Shown here: piece by piece, positions 18,835 to 28,256 of the stretch
Layout: each line of letters starts with the position of its first letter
Position numbering within the stretch: the first letter of the stretch is position 1
From: Aquabacter sp. L1I39
GTDB taxonomy: Bacteria > Pseudomonadota > Alphaproteobacteria > Rhizobiales > Xanthobacteraceae
Direction of reading: 5' to 3'
Assembly: GCF_017742835.1 (NCBI RefSeq)
Contig: NZ_CP072392.1
Coordinates: 4,177,695 to 4,241,694, forward strand
Length of the DNA stretch: 64,000 nt
The notes under the pieces: model-generated
Seen by the model: only the letters and a program-made list of their open reading frames with translations
Databases searched by the model: none
Told to the model about the DNA's origin: nothing
Made by a program: the position numbers and the translations under genes

Positions 18835-19562
18835 TCCTGTTTCCTGCAATCGACCTCAAGGACGGCCTCGCCGTGCGCCTGGAACAGGGCGACATGGCAC
18901 GGGCCACCGTGTTCAATCGCGACCCCGCCGCCCAGGCGGGCGAGTTCGAGGCCATCGGCTTCCGCTATCTCCATCTCGTGGACCTCGACGGCGCCTTTGC
19001 TGGTCGCCCGGTGAACGGGGCGGCGGTGGACCGCATCCTGGAGACCGTCTCCATCCCCGTGCAGCTCGGCGGCGGCATTCGCGACATGAAGACCGTCGAG
19101 GGCTGGCTCGGCAAGGGCGTGAACCGCGTCATCCTCGGCACCGCCGCCGTGCGCGACCCCGACTTCGTCAAGGAAGCCGCCCGCACCCATCCTGGCCGCG
19201 TGGCGGTCGGCCTTGATGCCCGCGACGGCCGGGTGGCGGTGGAAGGCTGGGCGGAGACCTCCGACCTGCCGGCGGAAGACATTGCCCGCCGCTTCGAGGA
19301 TGCTGGCGTTGCCGCCATCATCTATACGGACATCGCCCGCGACGGCCTGCTGAAGGGCCTAAACATGGACGCCACCATCGCGCTGGCGGACGCGGTCAGC
19401 ATCCCCGTCATCGCATCCGGGGGCCTTGCCTCGCTGGCGGACGTGGAAGCCCTGATCGAGCCCCGCGCCGCGAAGCTTGCCGGCGCCATCACCGGCCGCG
19501 CGCTTTATGACGGCCGCCTCGACCCCGGTGCCGCCTTGGCGCTGGTGGCGGGCCGGCGCTGA
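18831..19562 (+). CDS. hisA: ProFAR isomerase (phosphoribosylformimino-AICAR-P isomerase)
   Basis: TIM-barrel enzyme of 243 residues. The catalytic aspartate is in [10 protein letters not shown] at the N-terminus, the second in [17 protein letters not shown], and phosphate loops are LGGGIRDM and [13 protein letters not shown] chose GTG 18831, which overlaps the hisH stop as GTGA; a GTG nine bases earlier is also in frame but less family-like. It is followed by hisF after eight bases. Confidence 0.97.
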   Translation: MILFPAIDLKDGLAVRLEQGDMARATVFNRDPAAQAGEFEAIGFRYLHLVDLDGAFAGRPVNGAAVDRILETVSIPVQLGGGIRDMKTVEGWLGKGVNRVILGTAAVRDPDFVKEAARTHPGRVAVGLDARDGRVAVEGWAETSDLPAEDIARRFEDAGVAAIIYTDIARDGLLKGLNMDATIALADAVSIPVIASGGLASLADVEALIEPRAAKLAGAITGRALYDGRLDPGAALALVAGRR

Positions 19563-19570
19563 GGACCGCC

Positions 19571-20347
19571 ATGCTGAAAGTCCGCGTCATTCCCTGCCTG
19601 GACGTGAAGGACGGGCGCGTGGTCAAGGGCGTGCAGTTCGTCGACCTGCGCGATGCCGGCGATCCGGTGGAGGCCGCCCGCGCCTATGACGCGGCCGGCG
19701 CCGACGAACTCACCTTCCTGGACATCACCGCCAGCCACGAAAATCGCGGCACCATCCTGGACGTGGTGCAGCGCACGGCCGAACAATGCTTCATGCCGCT
19801 CACCGTGGGCGGGGGCGTGCGCACCGTGGATGATGTGCGCACCCTCCTGCATGCGGGGGCCGACAAGGTGTCTATCAACACCGCCGCCGTGAACCGCCGT
19901 GCCTTCGTGGGCGAGGCGGCCGAGAAATTTGGCGAGCAGTGCATCGTGGTGGCCATCGACGCCAAGAAGGTCTCGGCGCCCGGCGAGCCGGACCGCTGGG
20001 AAATCTTCACCCATGGCGGGCGCAAGCCTACGGGCCTGGAAGCGGTCGCCTATGCCCGCGAGGTGGTGGACCTCGGGGCCGGCGAAATCCTCTTGACCTC
20101 CATGGACCGGGACGGCACCGGCCTCGGCTTCGACGTGGCGCTCACCCGCGCCATCTCGGATGCCGTGCATGTGCCGGTGATCGCCTCGGGCGGCGTGGGC
20201 ACTCTCGACCATCTGGTGGAGGGCGTGCGCGAAGGCGGCGCCTCCGCGGTGCTCGCCGCCTCCATCTTCCATTTCGGCACCTTCACGGTGCGCCAGGCCA
20301 AGGACCGGCTCGCCGCCGCCGGCCTGCCCGTGCGCCTCGACGGCTGA
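19571..20347 (+). CDS. hisF: Imidazole glycerol phosphate synthase, cyclase subunit
   Basis: TIM-barrel partner of HisH, 258 residues, which forms imidazole glycerol phosphate and AICAR. The catalytic Asp residues are in [16 protein letters not shown] (near 11) and in [14 protein letters not shown] (near 135). The phosphate-binding loops [10 protein letters not shown] and [11 protein letters not shown] are intact. Length is typical. It lies between hisA and hisE in the same operon. Confidence 0.98.
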   Translation: MLKVRVIPCLDVKDGRVVKGVQFVDLRDAGDPVEAARAYDAAGADELTFLDITASHENRGTILDVVQRTAEQCFMPLTVGGGVRTVDDVRTLLHAGADKVSINTAAVNRRAFVGEAAEKFGEQCIVVAIDAKKVSAPGEPDRWEIFTHGGRKPTGLEAVAYAREVVDLGAGEILLTSMDRDGTGLGFDVALTRAISDAVHVPVIASGGVGTLDHLVEGVREGGASAVLAASIFHFGTFTVRQAKDRLAAAGLPVRLDG

Positions 20348-20365
20348 GGCAGGGAGCCACAAGCC

Positions 20366-20695
20366 ATGTCCGACGACCGCGTGACGCTTCTTGATCTCGA
20401 ACGCATCGTCGCGGCGCGCGCCTCGGCGGAAGCGGGCAGTTCCTATACCCGCAGCCTCCTGGACAAGGGCGTCGCCAAGTGCGCCCAGAAGCTGGGCGAG
20501 GAGGGCGTTGAAACGGTGATCGCCGCCTTGTCCGGCACCCATCAGGAGCTGATCGGCGAAAGCGCAGATCTTCTGTATCATCTTGCCGTCCTGCTCCATG
20601 CCCGCGGCGTGGCGCTGGATGAGGTCCATGCCGAACTGGCGCGGCGCACCGGACAGTCCGGGCTCGCGGAAAAGGCGTCGAGAAAGCAGGGCTGA
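20366..20695 (+). CDS. hisE: Phosphoribosyl-ATP pyrophosphatase
   Basis: Protein of 109 residues for the second step of histidine synthesis, the stand-alone form not fused to HisI. The MazG-like motifs are [24 protein letters not shown] and [16 protein letters not shown] 20366 follows GGGAG. The usual distant location of hisI/hisG/hisD is consistent with their absence here. Confidence 0.97.
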   Translation: MSDDRVTLLDLERIVAARASAEAGSSYTRSLLDKGVAKCAQKLGEEGVETVIAALSGTHQELIGESADLLYHLAVLLHARGVALDEVHAELARRTGQSGLAEKASRKQG

Positions 20696-20720
20696 GGCGG
20701 GCATGGGGGAGAAACGCAGC

Positions 20721-21683
20721 ATGGACCAGCGGCTGGACCTTCGTCTTTCACCCTATCGCACCTTCACCCGCGCCGATTGGGCCGAGTTGCGGCGCGACAC
20801 GCCCATGCCCCTGCGCACCGAGGAGATCCTGCGTCTGCAGGGTCTGAACGACCGCCTGTCGCTGAATGAGGTGGAAGAGATCTACCTGCCCCTCTCGCGC
20901 CTTCTGTCGCTATACGTCGGCGCGACGCAGAAGCTGTTCCGGGCCATGAGCGACTTCCTCGACCATGGCGCGCGGGGCGAGGGCAAGATGCCCTATATCA
21001 TCGGGGTGGCCGGCTCGGTGGCGGTGGGCAAGTCGACCACCGCCCGCGTGCTCCAGGCGCTGCTCGCCCGCTGGCCCAACACCCCGAAGGTGGATCTCGT
21101 CACCACCGACGGCTTCCTCCTGCCCAATGCGGTGCTGGAGAAGGAAGGCCTGATGGAGAAGAAGGGCTTTCCGGAGAGCTACGACCTGCCACTCCTCCTG
21201 TCCTTCCTCACCGACATCAAGGCCGGCCGCCGCCCCGTGCGGGCGCCGCTCTACAGCCACTTCTTCTATGACGTCATGCCCGACCAGACGGTGGAGGTGG
21301 ACCGCCCGGACATCCTGATCGTTGAGGGTCTGAACGTTCTCCAGACCGGCCGCCTGCCCCGCGACGGGACCGGCATTCCCTTCGTCTCCGACTTCTTCGA
21401 CTTCTCGGTCTATATCGATGCCGACGAGGACATCCTTGAGCACTGGTACGTGCAGCGCTTCATGCGGCTGCGGGAAACCGCCTTCAAGGACCCCCTGTCC
21501 TATTTCCACCGCTATTCAAAGCTGACGGAAGAAGAGGCCCGCCAGACGGCCCTGTCCATCTGGAACCGCATCAATCTGCCCAATCTGCAGGAGAACATAC
21601 TGCCCACCCGCCAGCGCGCCGACCTCATCCTGCGCAAGGCGGGCGACCACGAGATCGCCGAGGTGAGCCTGCGCAAGCTGTGA
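20721..21683 (+). CDS. coaA: Type I pantothenate kinase
   Basis: Protein of 320 residues that phosphorylates pantothenate, the first committed step to coenzyme A. The P-loop is [21 protein letters not shown] (near residue 95); the segment [15 protein letters not shown] and the stretch from KKGFPESYD are characteristic of the prokaryotic CoaA family, and [13 protein letters not shown] is conserved. I chose ATG 20721, nine bases after GGGGGAG; ATG 20703 in frame is possible. The gene closes the his operon, a common arrangement in Rhizobiales. Confidence 0.97.
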   Translation: MDQRLDLRLSPYRTFTRADWAELRRDTPMPLRTEEILRLQGLNDRLSLNEVEEIYLPLSRLLSLYVGATQKLFRAMSDFLDHGARGEGKMPYIIGVAGSVAVGKSTTARVLQALLARWPNTPKVDLVTTDGFLLPNAVLEKEGLMEKKGFPESYDLPLLLSFLTDIKAGRRPVRAPLYSHFFYDVMPDQTVEVDRPDILIVEGLNVLQTGRLPRDGTGIPFVSDFFDFSVYIDADEDILEHWYVQRFMRLRETAFKDPLSYFHRYSKLTEEEARQTALSIWNRINLPNLQENILPTRQRADLILRKAGDHEIAEVSLRKL

Positions 21684-21772
21684 CGGGCGGGGGTGGGCTT
21701 TATCGGCGACGCAGGCCCATGCCACCCCCAAAGGATAAACGATCAAACGCGCAGGGTTGCTTCTAGAGCTAT

Positions 21773-22324
21773 CTAACTGGGCGAGACATCATCAATAGCC
21801 TTTGCATCGCGCCATGACGGATCGCCCGCTTTCCAGAGCGCTCGGTCCAACTCACGCAATGTTACTCCCAGCCGGCGAGCCTCTTTCAAACAATAAGAAA
21901 GGTACGACGGGTAGACGGCTTTGAAATCTGGATTGCGCACACCCAATGCATCAAGGATCCGCACATCTATGACAGTGTATTTCTCTGGATCTATGCATGT
22001 CAGGATGGCAGAAGAAACGGCAGTACTCACTCCATGCAGCTCGGAGAGGGCAGAAATTTTCCGATCGACATTACAATCACCCACAGCAATTGCTAGTGCA
22101 CTACTGATATCGTCGTCGGTATTTTTTTCGAGGTGACGGGTAACACGCGGTGATTTCCAATTTACAATTGTCCGCAGGTGAATGAGACTTCCTTTACCCA
22201 CAGCTATTTCGCTTCCCGCGAGCAAAGCCTTGCGTTCTTTGTGGGCCTCCGATTGATTGCGCATAACCGCAGCATTCAACGCGCGCACGCACTCAGCACA
22301 GTACGGGTTTCGGAAGTCCAGCAT
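21773..22324 (-). CDS. HhH-type hypothetical protein, AT-rich, probably acquired
   Basis: Protein of 183 residues. The centre (SALSELHGVSTAVSSAILTCIDPEKYTVIDVRILDALG, residues about 95-132 seen in shorter pieces) has the look of a helix-hairpin-helix DNA-glycosylase-like core: a hairpin with GVSTAVSSAIL followed by an aspartate-containing YTVIDVRIL strand. Such proteins are usually annotated hypothetical or OGG-fold, and the catalytic lysine is not evident, so I infer only a possible DNA-binding role. The N-terminal YCAEC is a single CxxC. Base composition is clearly lower in GC than all neighbours, suggesting recent transfer. Start ATG 22324 follows GGGGGAAG. Confidence 0.6.
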   Translation of the reverse strand: MLDFRNPYCAECVRALNAAVMRNQSEAHKERKALLAGSEIAVGKGSLIHLRTIVNWKSPRVTRHLEKNTDDDISSALAIAVGDCNVDRKISALSELHGVSTAVSSAILTCIDPEKYTVIDVRILDALGVRNPDFKAVYPSYLSYCLKEARRLGVTLRELDRALWKAGDPSWRDAKAIDDVSPS

Positions 22325-22407
22325 TTCTTCCCCCAAAGCGCTACTGATCTTATAGACCCAGTAATTCTGCGTTCAAAGCCAGTTCACCATGGACCAGTTG
22401 CCTCCGC

Positions 22408-24267
22408 TCACGGCCTCCGTGGCGGCTTGCCCTTGGGCTTTCCTTCCGCGTTGGAGCGCCGGCCCTTCTTCGCGCCGCCTTTGCTCTCGCCCCAGGGCTT
22501 CACGCCGTGGGGTTTCTCGACCGGAGGCCGGCTATGCTCGCCGCGCCCCTCGGCGGACTTGCCGGGGGCCGGACCGTCGCGGAACCGCTTGGCACGCGCG
22601 GGCTTCTCGGCCGGCGGCAGATCGCGCATGGACCCGCCGCGACCGGCCGGCCTCCCGGAGCCGGAGGGCGGGCCGGACAAGGGCTCAATGACGATCCCGT
22701 CGCTGTCCGCCTTGCCCGCCATCTTGCTGAAGCGGTCGGCGGCGGCGAGGGTCACCTCGAAGGCGGTTTCCTCGTCGGAAATGCGGATGACGCCGATCTC
22801 CTTGCGCGTCACGTTTCCGCGCCGGCAAATCATCGGCAGCAGCCATTTGGGGTCGGCATTGGTGCGCCGGCCCACATTCAGGCGGAACCAGGCGCCGCCG
22901 CCCGTCCCGCCACCGAAATCGCGCCCCGCCCCACGGTCGCGCGCGGCGCGGGCGTCACCGGGATCGGCAACCTCCTCCGGGGCCGGCAGGCCGGCCCGAT
23001 AAAGGCGCGCCAGCGCGGCAGCCAGGTGCTCGGGGGAATGAACCGCCAGCAGCGCAAGGCCGGCGCTGGCATCCTCCTCATTGGGTTCGTCGGTGATCAG
23101 CGCATCGCGCAGCATACGCTCATGGTCGAGCTTGCGGATATCCTCGGAGGTGGGCGGCCCTGACCATTCCGGCTGCATGCCCAGCCCGCGCATGAGATCC
23201 TCCGTGCGGCGCCGGCGAAACGGCGGCACGAGCAGGACGCTCACCCCCTTGCGACCGGCCCGCCCGGTGCGGCCGGAGCGGTGCTGGAGGCTTTCGGCAT
23301 CGTTGGGCAGTTCGGCATGGATGACGAGGCCGAGATTCGGCAGGTCGATGCCGCGCGCGGCAACGTCGGTGGCCACGCAAACCCGCGCCCGCCCGTCCCG
23401 CAGCGCCTGGAGGGCATGGTTGCGCTCGTTCTGGCTCAGCTCGCCCGAAAGCGCCACGGCGGAGAATTGCCGCTCCTGAAGCATGGCGTGCAAGCGACGT
23501 ACCGATTCGCGCGTGTTGCAGAACACAATGGCGCTGGGGGTGTCGTAAAAGCGCAGCACATTGACCACCGCGTGCTCCACCTCGGTGGGCGCCACGCGCA
23601 TGGCGCGATACTCGATGTCGGCGTGGCCGCCTTCGGCGCTCGCCACCTCGATCCGCAGCGCATCGCGCTGGTAGCGCTTGGCGAGCGCCGTGATGCCACG
23701 CGGCATGGTGGCCGAGAACAGCAGGCTGCGCCGCTCCGGCGGGGTGGCCTCGAGGATGAATTCCAGGTCCTCGCGGAAGCCGAGGTCCAGCATCTCGTCG
23801 GCCTCGTCGAGCACCGCGACCTGGAGCGCGGACAGGTCGAGCCGGCCGCGCTCCAGATGATCGCGCAGGCGGCCGGGCGTGCCGACGACGATATGGCATC
23901 CTTGGTCGAGCCGCCGCTGCTCCTGGCGCGGGTCCATGCCGCCGACGCAGGAGACGATGCGCGCGCCGGTGGCCCCATAGAGCCAGGCGAACTCGCGCTG
24001 GACCTGCAGTGCCAGCTCGCGGGTGGGGGCTACAACCAATGCCAGTGGCGCGGTGGCGGCTCCAAAGCGTTCGGCCATGCCCAAGAGCGTTTCGGCCATG
24101 GCCAGTCCATAGGCGACGGTCTTGCCGGAACCCGTCTGGGCCGACACAAGGAGGTCGCGTTCTTCGGCCTCCGGCGCCAGCACGGCAAGCTGCACCGGCG
24201 TCGGCGTATCATAGTCTCGTTCAGCCAGGGCGCGGGCGAGCGCCGGATTGGTCGTCATGAAAGGCAC
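22408..24267 (-). CDS. DEAD-box RNA helicase with DbpA-type RNA-binding domain
   Basis: Protein of 619 residues. All DEAD-box motifs are present: AQTGSGKT (I), PTRELALQV (Ia), TPGRLRDHL (Ib), DEAD in VLDEADEMLDLG (II), FSATMP (III), ATDVAARGIDLP (V) and HRSGRTGRAGRKG (VI). After the helicase core a DbpA-like RNA-binding domain is visible (WFRLNVGRRTNADPKWLLP, about 455-530). The last 90 residues are a basic, low-complexity Lys/Arg/Gly/Pro tail. It probably acts in ribosome assembly or cold adaptation, like DeaD/CsdA. Start GTG 24267 is taken; ATG 24258 is an alternative. Confidence 0.93.
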   Translation of the reverse strand: MPFMTTNPALARALAERDYDTPTPVQLAVLAPEAEERDLLVSAQTGSGKTVAYGLAMAETLLGMAERFGAATAPLALVVAPTRELALQVQREFAWLYGATGARIVSCVGGMDPRQEQRRLDQGCHIVVGTPGRLRDHLERGRLDLSALQVAVLDEADEMLDLGFREDLEFILEATPPERRSLLFSATMPRGITALAKRYQRDALRIEVASAEGGHADIEYRAMRVAPTEVEHAVVNVLRFYDTPSAIVFCNTRESVRRLHAMLQERQFSAVALSGELSQNERNHALQALRDGRARVCVATDVAARGIDLPNLGLVIHAELPNDAESLQHRSGRTGRAGRKGVSVLLVPPFRRRRTEDLMRGLGMQPEWSGPPTSEDIRKLDHERMLRDALITDEPNEEDASAGLALLAVHSPEHLAAALARLYRAGLPAPEEVADPGDARAARDRGAGRDFGGGTGGGAWFRLNVGRRTNADPKWLLPMICRRGNVTRKEIGVIRISDEETAFEVTLAAADRFSKMAGKADSDGIVIEPLSGPPSGSGRPAGRGGSMRDLPPAEKPARAKRFRDGPAPGKSAEGRGEHSRPPVEKPHGVKPWGESKGGAKKGRRSNAEGKPKGKPPRRP

Positions 24268-24613
24268 GGCTGGGTCCGCCTCTGTCGCAGTATCGTCAGG
24301 CGTCGAAGGGGAGCCGTCGGAAAGGATAAGGAGCGCCTTTTTAATCGGCTCGCTGGCCAGATGCCACAGCTGCCTGAGCTTCCAGGACTGATCAGAATGG
24401 CGCTCTCCCCTGCGCGCACCGCATTCTGGGGCTTTTCGAGCTAATTCCTCGCAGGAAGGCCTCCCGCCGGAGCGGTCACGCTTGGCCAGGGTCTTCGGCG
24501 GGCACAGCGGTCCGGTGCCGCGCAGCTTTCAGGTCAGGAAGCCAGAGCCCTTTCGGCAGGCGCCCGCCCGTGCGCGCGCGGCACGGCAACCGACAAATCA
24601 GCAGAGATGAAAT
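24268..24613. other. Intergenic stretch between helicase gene and tRNA-Gly
   Basis: About 345 bases that should hold the helicase promoter and 5' leader and the 3' trailer of tRNA-Gly. I see no convincing open frame and no strong terminator hairpin. Confidence 0.4.
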
Positions 24614-24688
24614 TGGAGCGGGCGATGGGAATCGAACCCACGACATACAGCTTGGGAAGCTGTCGTTCTACCACTGAACTACGCCCGC
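24614..24688 (-). tRNA. tRNA-Gly (anticodon CCC)
   Basis: Read on the minus strand the acceptor arm pairs GCGGGCG with CGCCCGC, followed by T and an encoded CCA. The D arm contains AGTTCAGTGGTAGAAC, the anticodon stem ACAGC/GCTGT encloses TTCCCAA (anticodon CCC), and the T arm contains GGTTCGATTCC. All arms of a normal 75-nucleotide tRNA, including CCA, are present. Confidence 0.95.
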
Positions 24689-24953
24689 AATGACGCCACC
24701 ATAGACGGCGGTGGGGCCGGCCAGCAAGGGGGATGAACCGCAATCCCCATCCACCGAGGGCGCGAGGATGCGGCGGAGACAATGGCGCCCGTCTTCGGCA
24801 TCTTGTGCGGCCGGGCGTTCGCCGCTTTCCCGCCGCGGGTTCGCGCTCTATTCATGAATCACTCGCGGTGTCCTCCGTGCCGTCACGATCCGATGCACGG
24901 CACGGAACCCGCACAGGGACGTCCCTTCGGTTCGACCAGATCAGGCCTGTTTC

Positions 24954-26819
24954 ATGTCCTCTCCCGTGGCCGCACACCCATCGCCCGCTGCTCCCTTCCA
25001 GGCGATCTTCCAGTCCTTCATCTCCACTGCCGACGGGTCCGCCGGCCCGGCGCGGCTCGCGGCCCTGCGCGCGGTCATGGCCGAGCGGGGTCTGGCGGGC
25101 TACATCATCCCGCGGGCGGATGCGCACCAGAACGAATATGTACCCGCCCGCGAGGAGCGGCTGGCCTGGCTGACCGGCTTCACCGGATCCGCGGGTACCT
25201 GCGTGATCCTGGAGGACAATGCGGCGCTGTTCGTGGACGGGCGCTATGTCCTCCAGGCGCCAGCCCAGGTGGATACGGCCGCCTTCACCGTGGTGCCTCT
25301 GGTGCAGATGAGCCCGGAAGCCTGGCTTGAGGAAAACCTGCCCCGGGGAACCTCCCTCGGCTTCGACGCTTGGCGCACGACGCTTGACGGCCGCGAGCGG
25401 CTCAGCCGTGCCGTGGCAGCTGTGGGCGGCATCCTGGTGGCGGTGGAGCAGGATCTTCTCGACCCCATCTGGCCCGACCGGCCCGCCGCGCCTTCCGCGC
25501 CCGTGCGGCAGCTCGACATGGCCTTCGCCGGAGCTGATCCGGCGGCCAAGCTGGCGCAAGTGCAAGAGGAGCTCGCCAAGGACCGCGAGGGCCTCGACGG
25601 TCTGCTCATCTCGGATCCGCACAACACTGCGTGGCTGTTCAATGTCCGTGGCGCCGACGTCAACCACACGCCGCTCCCACTCGCATGGTGCCTTGTTCCC
25701 GCCCAGGGTCGACCGAGCCTTTTCATCGACCAAGGCAAACTCGGCGGCCCGGTGCGATCCGCCCTGGCAGAGGTGGCGGACATTGCCCCCGTAGCGGCGC
25801 TGGAGCCGACGCTCGCAACTTATGCCCAGGGCCGGACGGTCCGTCTCGACCAGGCCACGGCGCCGGTTCATCTGGGGAGCGTGGTGGAGCGGGGCGGCGG
25901 GCGAGTCTCCAAGGGCGCGGATCCGGTGACCCTGCTGAAAGCCTCTAAGAACGAGGCGGAAATTGCCGGCATGCGCAGCGCACATGTCCGCGACGGGGTG
26001 GCTCTCGCGCGGTTCCTCCATTGGTTTGCGGAGACCGCTCCCAAGGGCGGGCTGACGGAGATCGACGCCGTCGAGGCGCTGGAGACCTTCCGGCGTGAGA
26101 CCGGCGAACTTCAGGACGTGTCCTTCCCCACCATATCGGGAGCAGGTCCCAACGGCGCCATCGTGCACTATCGGGTAACGCAAGACACCAACCGCGCCAT
26201 CGCCACGGGGGAACTGTTCCTCATCGATTCCGGCGCCCAGTATCCGGACGGGACCACGGACGTCACCCGCACCCTCGCCGTGGGGACACCGACGGCGGAG
26301 ATGCGCACCCGCTACACCCAGGTGCTGAAGGGCCACATCGCCATTTCCCGGGCCGTGTTTCCGGAAGGTACCAGCGGATCACAGCTTGATCCTCTTGCGC
26401 GTCAGTTCCTCTGGGCGTCGGGTCTCGATTTCGAGCACGGCACTGGCCATGGCGTGGGCGCGGGATTGTCGGTGCATGAAGGCCCGGCGCGCATTTCCAA
26501 GCTTGGCTACGTGCCGCTCAAGGCGGGCATGATCTTGTCCAATGAGCCCGGTTATTACAAAGCCGGCGCCTTCGGCATCCGCATCGAGAACCTCGTCCTG
26601 GTGGAGCCGCGCAAGCCGGAAGGTGCGGAGCGGCCGTCTCTGGGGTTTGAAGTGCTGACCCTTGCCCCATATGACCGCACGCTGATCGATACTGCTCTCC
26701 TCTCGCCCGAAGAGCGGACCTTCATCGACTTCTATCATCGACGCGTGCTGGAGGAGATCGGCCCGCGCGTGCCGCCAGCGACCCGCGCCTTTCTCGAGCA
26801 AGCAACTGCACCGCTTTGA
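24954..26819 (+). CDS. Aminopeptidase P family metallopeptidase (Xaa-Pro)
   Basis: Cytosolic enzyme of 621 residues that removes N-terminal residues before proline. Two creatinase-type N-terminal domains (about 25-330; SGLxGYI-like start at GLAGYIIPRADAHQNEYVP) precede the pita-bread catalytic domain. Metal ligands are visible: Asp in LIDSGAQYPDGTTDVTRT, His in FEHGTGHGVGAGLSVHEG, Glu in LSNEPGYYKAG and Glu in FGIRIENLVLVE. The long three-domain form is common in alphaproteobacteria. ATG 24954 has only a weak AGG ribosome site. Confidence 0.94.
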   Translation: MSSPVAAHPSPAAPFQAIFQSFISTADGSAGPARLAALRAVMAERGLAGYIIPRADAHQNEYVPAREERLAWLTGFTGSAGTCVILEDNAALFVDGRYVLQAPAQVDTAAFTVVPLVQMSPEAWLEENLPRGTSLGFDAWRTTLDGRERLSRAVAAVGGILVAVEQDLLDPIWPDRPAAPSAPVRQLDMAFAGADPAAKLAQVQEELAKDREGLDGLLISDPHNTAWLFNVRGADVNHTPLPLAWCLVPAQGRPSLFIDQGKLGGPVRSALAEVADIAPVAALEPTLATYAQGRTVRLDQATAPVHLGSVVERGGGRVSKGADPVTLLKASKNEAEIAGMRSAHVRDGVALARFLHWFAETAPKGGLTEIDAVEALETFRRETGELQDVSFPTISGAGPNGAIVHYRVTQDTNRAIATGELFLIDSGAQYPDGTTDVTRTLAVGTPTAEMRTRYTQVLKGHIAISRAVFPEGTSGSQLDPLARQFLWASGLDFEHGTGHGVGAGLSVHEGPARISKLGYVPLKAGMILSNEPGYYKAGAFGIRIENLVLVEPRKPEGAERPSLGFEVLTLAPYDRTLIDTALLSPEERTFIDFYHRRVLEEIGPRVPPATRAFLEQATAPL

Positions 26820-26887
26820 GCGGCGGAACCTTCACGGCGCACGCCTCGTTATCCCGGCAGATCTTCTTTCGTCGGGAGGACGCTTAC

Positions 26888-27040
26888 ATGTATACGATTT
26901 TGATCGTGATCCTGGTCCTGCTCCTTATCGGAGCCCTGCCCACCTGGGGCTATAGCCGCGGCTGGGGATATGCCCCCGGCGGCCTCGTCGGCGTGCTGCT
27001 GATCGTGGTGATCGTGCTTGCGCTGACAGGCCGGGTGTAA
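26888..27040 (+). CDS. DUF3309 small membrane protein
   Basis: Protein of 50 residues: a first helix TILIVILVLLLIGALP, a WGYSRGWGYAPGGLVG turn and a second helix LLIVVIVLALTG. This pattern is the DUF3309 family of tiny two-helix proteins, frequent in alphaproteobacteria, with no known function. Start ATG 26888 follows GGGAGGA, and a strong hairpin terminator lies 80 bases downstream, so it is a single-gene unit. Confidence 0.88.
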   Translation: MYTILIVILVLLLIGALPTWGYSRGWGYAPGGLVGVLLIVVIVLALTGRV

Positions 27041-27120
27041 CCCGGCCTGCTCGCCGAAAGGCGGCGAACTTGCGTCAAAGGCCCGGTGATCTCGGCTTAA
27101 GTCATCGTGTTCAGAAGTGA

Positions 27121-27155
27121 AAAACCGCGCATATCGGGCTGATATGCGCGGTTTT
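27121..27155. terminator. Bidirectional intrinsic terminator
   Basis: A perfect 15-bp stem (27121-27135 with 27141-27155) closes a five-base loop. Each side carries an A-run or T-run (AAAAACC before, GGTTTTC after), so it can stop transcripts from the DUF3309 gene on plus and from the DUF4167 gene on minus. Confidence 0.92.
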
Positions 27156-27161
27156 CTTTGC

Positions 27162-28256
27162 TCAGGAATCGGCCCCGCTCGTCTCGGCCGGGGCTGCGGA
27201 TCCCTCCTCGGCCCGCTCGGCGCGGGATCGGTAGCGACGGCGGCGACGGCCATTGGGGTAGCGATCGGGATCCTCTCCCGCTTCGGGCGCGGGCGCCTCA
27301 GCCGGGGAGGCCGGAGCGGCGTCCAGGGGCAGCGCCGGCTCGGCTTCAGGCAGGGGGGCGGCCGCAGGCGCTGCGGCCTCTTCCTCCTTGGCCGCCTTGG
27401 CGCGTGCTTCGGCGGAGCGGGAACGGGTCGGCTTTTCCTTGGTCTCGGTCCGCTCCTTCACCGGCACCGGCACGGGGGCGGTGATGAAAGAGGGCAGGCC
27501 CAGGCTGGGCTGCTCGTCTTCCTGCGGGGCGGGGCGCTCTTCGCGGGGGGGGCGGGCGGCGCGCGGCGCGTATCCGCCGGCCTCCTCGTCCCGCTGGCGG
27601 CCGCGATACTCACGGGGGGCGTAGCCCTCGCCAGCGTCCTCGTCGCGGTTGCGCCGCTGGAAGTTGCCTTGGCGGTTGTCGCGCGGCTGGCGGTCATCAC
27701 GGGGCTGGCGCTCTTCCCGCGGCACACGGTCCTCGCGGGGGCCGCGGTCGTCCCGGAACTGGCGCTCTTCCCGGGGCTGGCGGTCGTCGCGGTACTGGCG
27801 CTCCTCGCGATAAGGGCGCTCGTCGCGCGGCTGGCGTTCCTCGCGGGAGGGACGATCCTCGCGGGAGGGACGATCGTCCCGGCCCTGCCGCTGTTCGCGC
27901 TGGGAATAGGGCTCGCGCAGGAACGGCTGCGGCGCATCGAGGGCGCCCACATCGTCCATGTCGTCCTCGTCCATCTCATCATCCGCCCGGCCGAAGCCGG
28001 CCTGGGGCGCATACTGGCCCTGGAGCGAGGCGATCAGGCGCAGATAATGCTCGGCGTGCTGGAAGAAGTTCTCCGCCGCCACATGGTCGCCGGACGCCTG
28101 GGCGTCGCGGGCGAGCTGCTGGTACTTTTCCGTAATGTGATGGGCGGTGCCGCGCACCTTTCCGTCGGGTCCGTTCGACTCATAGACCCGAGTCGCCGGG
28201 TTGGAACTGCGGCGATTGTTTCGGCCGCGCATGCGCTTCTGCTGACCATTTCTCAT
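27162..28256 (-). CDS. DUF4167 protein with Arg/Asp/Glu-rich repeat region
   Basis: Protein of 364 residues. Residues 1-90 are the DUF4167 domain (RMRGRNNRRSSNPATRVYES, then HITEKYQQLARDAQASGD and the segment around FFQHAEHYLRLI). Residues about 120-205 are low-complexity repeats of the kind REERQPRDDRQ, and the C-terminus is Ala/Glu/Pro rich, ending with a basic RRRRRYRSRAE patch. The family is nearly confined to Rhizobiales and often lies beside prmC-prfA, suggesting a translation or RNA link; direct function is unknown. It ends at the bidirectional terminator. Confidence 0.85.
   Translation of the reverse strand: MRNGQQKRMRGRNNRRSSNPATRVYESNGPDGKVRGTAHHITEKYQQLARDAQASGDHVAAENFFQHAEHYLRLIASLQGQYAPQAGFGRADDEMDEDDMDDVGALDAPQPFLREPYSQREQRQGRDDRPSREDRPSREERQPRDERPYREERQYRDDRQPREERQFRDDRGPREDRVPREERQPRDDRQPRDNRQGNFQRRNRDEDAGEGYAPREYRGRQRDEEAGGYAPRAARPPREERPAPQEDEQPSLGLPSFITAPVPVPVKERTETKEKPTRSRSAEARAKAAKEEEAAAPAAAPLPEAEPALPLDAAPASPAEAPAPEAGEDPDRYPNGRRRRRYRSRAERAEEGSAAPAETSGADS
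27841..27876. repeat. 18-bp tandem duplication inside the DUF4167 gene
   Basis: The 18-base unit at 27841-27858 is repeated at 27859-27876 with one final-base difference. It encodes a repeated hexapeptide (RPSRED/E) in the charged region and is the clearest case of the many degenerate repeats between about 27660 and 27880. Confidence 0.85.

Noticed and set aside
21684..22407. Search for attachment-site direct repeats around the AT-rich gene
   Set aside because: No convincing matching repeats, integrase or tRNA end flank it, so I do not call a mobile element.
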